From the NCBI GenBank assembly GCA_005880175.1, contig VBJR01000023.1, positions 509 through 21,063 on the forward strand: a stretch of DNA of 20,555 nucleotides, given 5' to 3'. Source of the stretch: Chloroflexota bacterium (GTDB taxonomy: Bacteria; Chloroflexota; Dormibacteria; Dormibacterales; Dormibacteraceae). Each line of letters begins with the position of its first letter. Positions within the stretch are counted from its first letter, which is position 1. The translations under genes were made by a program, and so were the position numbers. The notes below the pieces were generated by a model. That model saw nothing but the letters and a program-made list of their open reading frames with translations, did no database searches and had not been told where the DNA came from. Positions 7,518 to 14,149 of the stretch are shown piece after piece.

Positions 7518-7709
7518 GTGCTCGAGGAGACGCCGAGCCGGATGCGCATCCCGGTCAGCGGCCGCGACGTCATGCGGCTGCGCGGGCTGCCGCCCGGGCC
7601 CGAGGTGGGCAGGATCAAGGCGGCGTTGGAGGAGCTCGTGCTCGACGGCACGCTGCCGCCCGATCGCGACGCCCTGATGACGTACCTGCGCGAGCATCCG
7701 GCCCTGTGA
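7518..7709 (+). pseudogene. cca: C-terminal part of the CCA-adding enzyme, displaced by one base
   Basis: Translating in the +1 frame from about 7476 gives DGAKLDELEARLHAVLEE and then PVSGRDVMRLRGLPPGPEVG, the standard tail of HD-containing CCA-adding enzymes. The GTG at 7518 is only the first start-like codon and probably is not used independently. Compared with the family, roughly 25 residues between the HD domain and this tail (the AD-containing helix) also appear to be missing, so a simple one-base correction would not rebuild a full-length protein. No ribosome binding site precedes it. Possibilities are decay, sequencing or assembly error, or +1 recoding at CCC TGA C (7472-7478). Confidence 0.75.
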
Positions 7710-7774
7710 CACGGGCGGGTGTGACGACGGCGAAGGGCCGGTCAGGGCATTTCGCGATCCGGCCGCCTTGGCGA

Positions 7775-7804
7775 TAGACTGACGCCACGCCGGTGTGAGA
7801 CCGG
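7775..7804 (+). promoter_or_regulatory. Candidate promoter and 5' hairpin of the nucleoside transporter operon
   Basis: TAGACT (7775-7780) is a good -10 box with only a weak -35 match (TTCGCG, 7751-7756). It would start a transcript about 55 bases before the lipoprotein ATG. A perfect small hairpin, CCGGT-GTGAG-ACCGG (7790-7804), would lie at the very 5' end of that leader. I do not recognise a purine or other known riboswitch in it. Upstream, GGCCGG (7736-7741) and CCGGCC (7759-7764) might end the cca transcript. Confidence 0.4.
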
Positions 7805-7841
7805 AACCGTGGAATCCGAGACAACTGGGAGTACGTGAGAG

Positions 7842-8888
7842 ATGAGGGTGTTCCGACGAGTTGCGGTCGTCGCGGCCGCGCTGATGGTGGCGGTCGCCTG
7901 TGGATCGAGCGGAAGCTCGAGCTCGGGGTCCAGCTCCAACTGCTCGAAGACTTGGAAGGTCGGGCTCGTCACCGACGTCGGAAAGCTGTCCGACAAGTCA
8001 TTCAACGCCAACTCGTGGCAGGGCGTGCAGGAGGCGCAGGCTGACTCCAGCCTGTGCGTGACGGGCAAGGCGATCGAGTCCAACTCCAGCGAGGACTACC
8101 AGAGGAACCTGCGCCAGTTCGGTGACGGCGGCTACGACGTCGTCGTGGCGGTCGGGTTCAACCTGGGCGCCGACGCCCAGACGTTCGCGAAGGCGTATCC
8201 GAACATCAAGGTGATCATGGTCGACTCCGCGCCGGACACCGGCGCGCCCTCGAACGTCACCGGCCTCCTGTTCCGCGAGGACCAGGCCGGCTTCCTGGCC
8301 GGCGCGGTCGCCGCCCTGTACACCAAGTCGAACACGATCGCCGGCGTCTACGGCCTGGACATCCCGCCCGTGCACCGCTATCGCGTCGGGTTCGAGGCCG
8401 GGGCCAAGTACGTCAACTCCAAGGTCACGACGCTCGGCGTCTACCAGACGGCGTGCAGCTGCCCCAAGGACTTCAACGACCCCGACTGGGGCAAGGCCCG
8501 CGGCCTGGAGTTCGCGGACCGCAACGCGGACGTGCTGTTCGGCGCCGGCGGCAACACGGGCAACGGCGCGCTGCTGGCGGCGCTGCAGAAGAACGTCGCC
8601 TGCGTGGGCGTGGACGTGGACCAGTTCGCGTCGTATCCCGAGGCGGACCCCTGCCTTCTGACGAGCGCGGAGAAGCACCTGTCGCTGGCGGTGAAGACGG
8701 CCATCACCCAGGCGGTGAAAGGCCAGTTCAAGAGCGGCATCCAGACGTTCGACGCGTCCACGGACGGCGTCGGCGTGGCGCCGTACCACAACTTCGACTC
8801 CAAGCTGACGAGCGACCAGAAGTCCAAGATCGACACGATCGAGAAGGGCCTCAAGGACGGCAGCATCAAGACGGGGGCCGAGAGCTAA
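7842..8888 (+). CDS. BMP-family lipoprotein, substrate-binding protein of a nucleoside-type ABC importer
   Basis: This 348-residue secreted lipoprotein has a positive, hydrophobic signal peptide (MRVFRRVAVVAAALMVAVAC), with the lipidated Cys20 followed by a Gly/Ser-rich linker. The mature part begins KTWKVGLVTDVGKLSDKSFNANSWQGV, the hallmark of the BMP/PnrA family that captures purine nucleosides; later motifs include YDVVVAVGFNLG and VGVDVDQF. It delivers substrate to the ATPase and two permeases encoded directly downstream. ATG at 7842 is preceded by GGGAG (7827-7831). The family fit is strong; nucleoside as substrate is inferred from characterised members and from the operon composition. 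Confidence 0.93.
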   Translation: MRVFRRVAVVAAALMVAVACGSSGSSSSGSSSNCSKTWKVGLVTDVGKLSDKSFNANSWQGVQEAQADSSLCVTGKAIESNSSEDYQRNLRQFGDGGYDVVVAVGFNLGADAQTFAKAYPNIKVIMVDSAPDTGAPSNVTGLLFREDQAGFLAGAVAALYTKSNTIAGVYGLDIPPVHRYRVGFEAGAKYVNSKVTTLGVYQTACSCPKDFNDPDWGKARGLEFADRNADVLFGAGGNTGNGALLAALQKNVACVGVDVDQFASYPEADPCLLTSAEKHLSLAVKTAITQAVKGQFKSGIQTFDASTDGVGVAPYHNFDSKLTSDQKSKIDTIEKGLKDGSIKTGAES

Positions 8889-8893
8889 GCCCC

Positions 8894-10438
8894 CTGGCCA
8901 CAGAAGCAGGGAGCCGGGCCGGAACCGACCCGGCTCCCGCCCTCGAGCTCCGCGGCATCGTCAAGACGTACGGCGCGCTGCGCGCCAACGACGGCGTCGA
9001 CCTCACCGTCCGCTGGGGCGAGGTGCACGCGCTGCTCGGCGAGAACGGCGCGGGCAAGACCACGCTGATGAACGTCGTCTACGGGCTCACCCACGCCGAC
9101 GAGGGCGAGATCCGCTTCGACGGGCGGCCGGTCCAGGTGGGAGGCCCGCTCGACGCGATCCGGCTGGGCATCGGCATGGTGCACCAGCACTTCATGCTGA
9201 TCCCGCCGCTGACGGTGGCCGAGAACGTGGTGCTCGGCCACGAGACCGCGGAGCGGGGCGTGATGGACCTGCAGCGGGCGCGGCGCGACGTCTCGGAGCT
9301 GGCCGCCCGCTACGGGCTGGAGGTGGACCCGGGCGCCCGCGTCGCGGACCTGTCCGTCGGCATCCAGCAGCGGGTGGAGATCCTGAAGGCGCTGTACCGC
9401 GGCGCCCGGCTGCTGGTGCTCGACGAGCCCACGGCCGTCCTGACGCCACCGGAGGCGGAGCGCCTGTTCGAGGTGGTGCACCAGCTCACGGGCTCCGGCA
9501 GCGCCGTGATCTTCATCACGCACAAGCTGGCCGAGGTGATGGCCGTCGCGGACCGCATCACCGTCATGCGCCGGGGCAATGTGGTGGCGACGACGTCGCC
9601 CGCCGAGTCCAGCCCGCCCGAGCTGGCCCGGCTGATGGTCGGCCGCCCGGTGCTCCTGCGCGTCGAGAAGGGCGCCGCCCATCCTGGCGAGCCGGTGCTC
9701 GAGGTCGAGCAGCTGACCGTGGAGGACGACCGCCACCAGGCCGCGGTGGACGGCGTCAGCCTGGAGGTGCGGGCGGGCGAGATCGTGGGCGTCGCGGGCG
9801 TGGAGGGCAACGGACAGGACCACCTCATCGAGGCGATCCTGGGCCTGCGCCACGCCCGGGAGGGCCGGATCCTGCTCGGCGCGAGGGACATCACGCACGA
9901 CGGCACGCGCCGCGTGCTGATGGCCGGTGTGGGCCACATCCCGGCCGACCGGCACTCGATGGGCGTGATCGCGGACCTCACCGTGGCCGACAACCTGGTC
10001 CTGTCCGACTACGACCGGCCGCCCTTCGCGCGCGGCATCGTGCGCCAGCTGGCGGCGGTGCTGGAGCACGCGAAGCGCGTGATCCGGGCGTTCGACATTC
10101 GCGCCGAGAGCCCCGAGCAGCCGCTGGCGTCGCTCTCGGGCGGCAACCAGCAGAAGGTGGTGGTGGCACGTGAGCTCGACAGCGATCCCCGGCTGCTGGT
10201 GGCCAGCCAGCCGACGCGCGGTGTGGACGTGGGCTCGATCGAGTTCATCCACCAGCAGCTCGTGCGCCGCCGCGACGCGGGCATGGCGGTCTTGCTGGTC
10301 TCGTCGGAGCTCGATGAGATCCTCTCGCTGTCGGACCGCGTGGCGGTGATGTACCGCGGCCGCGTCGTCGCCGTCCTGGAGGGCGACCAGATCGACTCCG
10401 ACCGCATCGGCCTGCTGATGGCGGGCGCCGCGGCGTGA
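8894..10438 (+). CDS. ABC transporter ATPase with two nucleotide-binding domains (nucleoside importer)
   Basis: About 514 residues with two fused ABC domains. The first has Walker A GENGAGKTT, the Q-loop HQHF, signature LSVGIQQRVEILKALYRGA and Walker B LLVLDEPTAVLTP. The second is the usual degenerate copy: GVEGNGQDHL in place of a Walker A lysine motif, LSGGNQQKVVVAREL, and ASQPTRGVD with Gln replacing the catalytic Glu. This arrangement is typical of ATPases paired with BMP proteins. No ATG, GTG or TTG occurs in frame between the lipoprotein stop and the first ABC strand. The only near-standard start is CTG at 8894, nine bases after GAGAG (8880-8884). The 3' end overlaps the first permease by GTGA. 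Confidence 0.92.
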   Translation: MATEAGSRAGTDPAPALELRGIVKTYGALRANDGVDLTVRWGEVHALLGENGAGKTTLMNVVYGLTHADEGEIRFDGRPVQVGGPLDAIRLGIGMVHQHFMLIPPLTVAENVVLGHETAERGVMDLQRARRDVSELAARYGLEVDPGARVADLSVGIQQRVEILKALYRGARLLVLDEPTAVLTPPEAERLFEVVHQLTGSGSAVIFITHKLAEVMAVADRITVMRRGNVVATTSPAESSPPELARLMVGRPVLLRVEKGAAHPGEPVLEVEQLTVEDDRHQAAVDGVSLEVRAGEIVGVAGVEGNGQDHLIEAILGLRHAREGRILLGARDITHDGTRRVLMAGVGHIPADRHSMGVIADLTVADNLVLSDYDRPPFARGIVRQLAAVLEHAKRVIRAFDIRAESPEQPLASLSGGNQQKVVVARELDSDPRLLVASQPTRGVDVGSIEFIHQQLVRRRDAGMAVLLVSSELDEILSLSDRVAVMYRGRVVAVLEGDQIDSDRIGLLMAGAAA

Positions 10439-11547
10439 ACGGCACCCTCGCGCGCTCGCTGAGCGGCCGCTTCCTGCTCCCCCTGTTCTCGGTCCTGCTC
10501 GGCCTGGTGGCCGGTGCCGTGGCCATCCTGCTCGTCGGCGCCAACCCGCTGGACGCGTACACCGCGCTGTTCCAGGGCGCGTTCACCAACCGCAACGGGT
10601 TCACCGAGACGCTGGTCGCGACCATCCCCTACGTGTTCCTGGGCCTGTCGGTGCTGATCGGGTTCCGGGCCGGGCTGTTCAACATCGGCGGCCAGGGGCA
10701 GCTGCTGCTCGGAGGCATCTTCTCGGCGTTCATCGGCTACCGCGTGGCCGGCCTGCCGGCGGTGCTGCACGTGCCGCTCGCCCTGCTCGCCGGCATGCTG
10801 GGCGGCTTCCTCTGGGGCGCGATCCCGGGCATCCTGAAGGCACGCACCGGGGCGCACGAGGTGATCACCACGATCATGCTCAACTACATCGCCGCCGGGC
10901 TCCTGGACTTCCTGGTCAACCGGGGCCCGATGTCCGACCCCCACCGGGCGATCCCGCAGACGCCGGCGATCCTGCACTCGGCGTCGCTGCCGATCATCGT
11001 GCCCGGCTCCCGGCTCCACCTCGGCCTGTTCCTGGCCATCCTCGCCGTGCCGGTGATCTGGTTCCTGCTGGAGCGGACCACGATCGGGTTCCGGATCCGG
11101 GTGGTCGGCCTGAACGCGGAGGCCGCCCGCGCCTCGGGCATGTCCGTGGCCGGGACGATGGTGACGGTCATGGGCATCTCGGGCGCCGTGGCCGGGCTGG
11201 CGGGCGCCGTCGAGGTGCTCGGGGTCTCCGGCGTCCTGACGCCGTCGCTGGCGTCGGGCCTGGCGTTCGACGCGATCGCCGTGGCGCTGCTGGCCGGCGG
11301 CAACCCGATCGCCATCCTGCCCTCGGCGCTGCTGTTCGGCGCGCTGCGCAGCGGCTCGAGCTTCATGCAGCTGCAGACGCAGGTCTCGACCGACCTGATC
11401 TCGGTCGTGCAGGCCGCCGTGATCGTGTTCGTCGCGGCGCCGATGCTGGTCCGGTTCATCTTCCGGCTGCGGGCCGGCCGCGCCGCCCCGGTGAGCATCA
11501 CCAAGGGCGGCCTGGGCCAGACGCCGCCGGAAGAGGGAGTGGCGTAG
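10435..11547 (+). CDS. ABC transporter permease 1 (nucleoside-type)
   Basis: This 370-residue integral membrane protein belongs to the branched-chain-amino-acid/ribose-type permease superfamily. About nine hydrophobic segments are visible, beginning FLLPLFSVLLGLVAGAVAILLVG. The conserved cytoplasmic coupling region GLNAEAARASGMSV is characteristic of BMP-linked nucleoside permeases. GTG at 10435 overlaps the ATPase stop by four bases (GTGA), indicating translational coupling. It pairs with the second permease to form the channel. Confidence 0.93.
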   Translation: MNGTLARSLSGRFLLPLFSVLLGLVAGAVAILLVGANPLDAYTALFQGAFTNRNGFTETLVATIPYVFLGLSVLIGFRAGLFNIGGQGQLLLGGIFSAFIGYRVAGLPAVLHVPLALLAGMLGGFLWGAIPGILKARTGAHEVITTIMLNYIAAGLLDFLVNRGPMSDPHRAIPQTPAILHSASLPIIVPGSRLHLGLFLAILAVPVIWFLLERTTIGFRIRVVGLNAEAARASGMSVAGTMVTVMGISGAVAGLAGAVEVLGVSGVLTPSLASGLAFDAIAVALLAGGNPIAILPSALLFGALRSGSSFMQLQTQVSTDLISVVQAAVIVFVAAPMLVRFIFRLRAGRAAPVSITKGGLGQTPPEEGVA

Positions 11548-12485
11548 TGGGCGGCATCATGGCCTGGCTGCAGAGCGTCGACCTGGTCAGCCTCGCCTCG
11601 GCGACGCTGATCGCGGCCACGCCGCTGGTGCTGGCGGCCCTGGGCGGCGTGATGAGCGAGCGCTCCGGCGTCGTCAACATCGCGCTCGAGGGCATCATGC
11701 TGACGTCCGCGTTCGTCGGCTTCGCGATCGCCTACGTGGCGCACAACCTGGCGCTCGGCATGCTGGCGTCCATCCTCTCGGGCATGCTCATCGCGGCGCT
11801 CCACGCCGTGCTCTCGATCGAGTTCCTGGTGGACCAGATCGTCAGCGGCATGGTCATCAACATCCTCGCGGTGGGCATCACGGGCGTCTTCTACCAGTCG
11901 CTGCTCCAGCAGGGCGTGAAGGGGCCGGGCACGCTCCCGATCTGGAAGATCCCGGTGCTCGGGTCGATCCCGGTGATCGGGCCGATCTTCTTCCAGAACG
12001 GCATGGTGACCTACCTCATGCTCGTGCTGGTCATCGTCGTCCACCTGGTGCTGTTCAACACCGTCTGGGGCCTGCGCACGCGCGCCTGCGGCGAGCACCC
12101 GCTGGCCGCCGAGACGGCGGGCGTCAACGTCAAGATCGTCCGCTACGTGAACGTGGTCGCGAGCGGCGCGCTGGGCGGCCTGGGCGGCGCGTACTTCAGC
12201 ATCCAGCAGGTCGGCCAGTTCCTGCCCAACATGACCGGGGGCCGGGGCTTCATCGCGCTCGCGGCCATGATCTTCGGCAAGTGGACGCCGCTCGGCGCGT
12301 TCGGCGCGTCGCTGCTCTTCGCCGGCTCGGACGCGCTCGGCGCTCGCCTCCAGTACCTGGGGGTCCGCGTTCCGATTCAGTTCTTGGGTATGCTCCCTTA
12401 CGTCCTGACGATCGTGGTCGTCGCCGGGGCCATGGGCCGCGCAATCGCGACCGCCGCAGTCGGGAGGCCGTACCGGAAGTCGTGA
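11547..12485 (+). CDS. ABC transporter permease 2 (nucleoside-type)
   Basis: This 312-residue membrane protein is of the same superfamily as permease 1. It has about eight hydrophobic segments and the strongly conserved GVMSERSGVVNIALEGIM stretch found in the second permease of nucleoside importers. The coupling motif appears as CGEHPLAAETAGVNV. GTG at 11547 shares one base with the preceding TAG, and GAGGGAG (11533-11539) supplies a good ribosome binding site; ATG at 11559 is an alternative. The stop shares one base with the bactofilin start (TGATG). Confidence 0.93.
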   Translation: MGGIMAWLQSVDLVSLASATLIAATPLVLAALGGVMSERSGVVNIALEGIMLTSAFVGFAIAYVAHNLALGMLASILSGMLIAALHAVLSIEFLVDQIVSGMVINILAVGITGVFYQSLLQQGVKGPGTLPIWKIPVLGSIPVIGPIFFQNGMVTYLMLVLVIVVHLVLFNTVWGLRTRACGEHPLAAETAGVNVKIVRYVNVVASGALGGLGGAYFSIQQVGQFLPNMTGGRGFIALAAMIFGKWTPLGAFGASLLFAGSDALGARLQYLGVRVPIQFLGMLPYVLTIVVVAGAMGRAIATAAVGRPYRKS

Positions 12486-12985
12486 TGGGCGACATTGAGA
12501 CGAGGCCGGCGTCACTGCCGGCGAGACGGCGTGAGGAGATGCCGCTGACGGTCATCTCCGAAAGTGATGTCCTGGTCGGACGGCTGGCGATGTCCGGGAA
12601 CGGGCAGTTGCTGGGGTCGTTCGACGGGGACGTCGCGTGCCCTGGTGAGCTGCTCGTGGGCGCCAACGCGCAGGTGCGGGCGGACATCGAGGCCCACGAC
12701 CTGGTGATCGCGGGCCACGTGCAGGGCAACGTGGTCGTGCAGGGCCGGTTGAAGATCACCACGACCGGGAGGTTGGACGGCGACGCCCACGTGGGCTCGC
12801 TCATCGTCCAGGAGGGAGGAGTGCACTTCGGCCTGCTCCGCGTCTACCCGGACGGCCTGCCGGAACGGCCCCAGGAGGCGGTCGCCGAGCTTGCGGTCGT
12901 GGCCCGCAAGCCGGTCGCCTCGCGCACGAGGCCGCTGGCCGCGTCCGTCGACCGGGTCAAGAAGATGTGGGGCGAGATCTTCTAG
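12485..12985 (+). CDS. Bactofilin-like polymer-forming protein
   Basis: A 166-residue protein with a central region (about 25-120) of short beta-strand repeats. Examples are VLVGRLAMSGNGQLLGSFDGD, LVIAGHVQGNVVVQGRLKI and GRLDGDAHVGSLIV. This regular G-x-V/L spacing is typical of the right-handed beta-helix of bactofilins (DUF583), which polymerise without nucleotide into membrane-associated cytoskeletal filaments. Charged tails flank the core, and the C-terminal tail is basic. ATG at 12485 overlaps the permease stop by one base (TGATG), with GGAAG at 12475-12479; ATG at 12539 is a less likely alternative. Being coupled to a nucleoside importer is unusual for this family. The function in this cell is unknown. 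Confidence 0.82.
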   Translation: MGDIETRPASLPARRREEMPLTVISESDVLVGRLAMSGNGQLLGSFDGDVACPGELLVGANAQVRADIEAHDLVIAGHVQGNVVVQGRLKITTTGRLDGDAHVGSLIVQEGGVHFGLLRVYPDGLPERPQEAVAELAVVARKPVASRTRPLAASVDRVKKMWGEIF

Positions 12986-13010
12986 GCCCGGTAGCGAGAG
13001 GGAGTCTGTC

Positions 13011-13181
13011 GTGCCCAAACCGCTCAGTGAGGTACGGCTGGCCGAGGACGAGATCCTCCTCGAAGGCTTCGAGGCCACGCTGCGGGGCGAGGTCGTGACG
13101 GTGACGGCGGTGCTGGAGCGGACCTGCAGATGGCACTCGGACCGATGGACCGCAACCTGGCGCTGGAGCTGCTGCGGGTGA
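13011..13181 (+). CDS. Small unknown ORF overlapping the start of glpX
   Basis: A 56-codon frame starting at GTG with a very good ribosome binding site, AGAGGGAG (12997-13004), six bases before it. The first 40 residues (VPKPLSEVRLAEDEILLEGF...) look protein-like: acidic and amphipathic, with a beta-prone EVVTVTAVLER end. The last 17 residues, Trp- and Arg-rich, run inside glpX in another frame and look random. It could be a genuine small protein that overlaps glpX by 52 bases, a leader that couples ribosomes to glpX, or a frameshifted remnant. I do not recognise a family. Confidence 0.45.
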   Translation: MPKPLSEVRLAEDEILLEGFEATLRGEVVTVTAVLERTCRWHSDRWTATWRWSCCG

Positions 13182-14140
13182 CCGAGAACGCGGCGCTGGC
13201 GGCGGCGCCCCTGCAGGGCAGGGGCAACGAGAAGGAGGCGGACCAGCGGGCCGTCGACGCCATGCGCTCGCGACTCGCGTCCGTGGACATGAAGGGCACC
13301 GTCGTGATCGGCGAGGGCGAGAAGGACGAGGCCCCGATGCTGTACTTCGGCGAGGAGGTCGGCAACGGCCTGGAGCCGGAGGTGGACGTCGCGGTCGATC
13401 CCATCGACGGCACGCGGCTGACCGCCAACGGCCAGCCGGGCGCCGTCGCCGTCGTCGCGCTCGCCGAGCGCGGCTCGATGTTCACGACGCACGTCCACTA
13501 CATGGAGAAGCTGGTCGTGGGCCGGCGGGCCAAGGGCGTGATCGACATCGAGATGCCGGTGGAGTGGAACCTGCGCCGGATCGCCAAGGCGGAGGGCCTG
13601 CACCCGCGCGACCTGGTCGTGGTGATCCTGGACCGGCCCCGCAACAAGGAGGTGATCCGCCAGGTGCGCGACGTCGGCGCCCGCATCCGGCTGATCTCGG
13701 CCGGCGACGTCGCCGGCGCCATCATGGCGGCGCTGGAGACCAAGACCGGGATGCACGTGCTGATGGGCTCCGGCGGGGCCACCGAGGGGGTCATCGCCGC
13801 CTGCGCGGTGAAGGCGCTCCGCGGCGACATGCAAGGCCGGCTCCTCCTCAGGGACGACGAGGCGAAGGCCCAGGCCGAGAAGGAGGGCTACGAGGATGGC
13901 ACGGTCCTCGGCATCGACGACCTGTGCTCGGGGGCGAACATCTTCTTCGCCGCCACCGGGATCACGCACGGCGAGCTCCTCGAGGGCGTGCGGTACGAGG
14001 AGCACTACGCGTTCACGCACTCGATGGTCCTGCGCTCCAACACCGGCACGATGCGCTTCGTCGAGGCGTACCACGAGATGGGCAAGCTGCGCGCGCAGGG
14101 CCTGCTCCCCGAGCAGGTGGTGCTCGGCGTCCTGGTCTAG
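13130..14140 (+). CDS. glpX: Fructose-1,6-bisphosphatase class II (GlpX)
   Basis: This 336-residue enzyme hydrolyses fructose 1,6-bisphosphate to fructose 6-phosphate in gluconeogenesis. Diagnostic motifs are GEGEKDEAPMLYFGEEVG, the metal-binding DPIDGT (with VDVAV before it), and MGSGGATEGVIAACAVKALRG. Length is normal for the family. ATG at 13130 and ATG at 13145 are both possible; the family usually begins MDRNLALELxRVTE, which fits 13145, while GGAG at 13114-13117 is 12 bases before 13130. It lies downstream of the bactofilin and small ORF on the same strand without an obvious promoter, so it may belong to the transporter transcript. It ends nine bases from the convergent ABC exporter. 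Confidence 0.95.
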   Translation: MALGPMDRNLALELLRVTENAALAAAPLQGRGNEKEADQRAVDAMRSRLASVDMKGTVVIGEGEKDEAPMLYFGEEVGNGLEPEVDVAVDPIDGTRLTANGQPGAVAVVALAERGSMFTTHVHYMEKLVVGRRAKGVIDIEMPVEWNLRRIAKAEGLHPRDLVVVILDRPRNKEVIRQVRDVGARIRLISAGDVAGAIMAALETKTGMHVLMGSGGATEGVIAACAVKALRGDMQGRLLLRDDEAKAQAEKEGYEDGTVLGIDDLCSGANIFFAATGITHGELLEGVRYEEHYAFTHSMVLRSNTGTMRFVEAYHEMGKLRAQGLLPEQVVLGVLV

Positions 14141-14149
14141 CGGCAGCCG

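Noticed and set aside
6209..7651. 480-codon minus-strand frame opposite cca
   Set aside because: Shadow of the conserved nucleotidyltransferase. It crosses the cca frame break but has no family features.
7787..7841. Cobalamin or purine riboswitch before the lipoprotein gene
   Set aside because: Some words (GGTGTGAGACCGG, GAATCCGAGACAACTGG) look superficially familiar, but the conserved cores and junctions of these classes are absent and the leader is too short.
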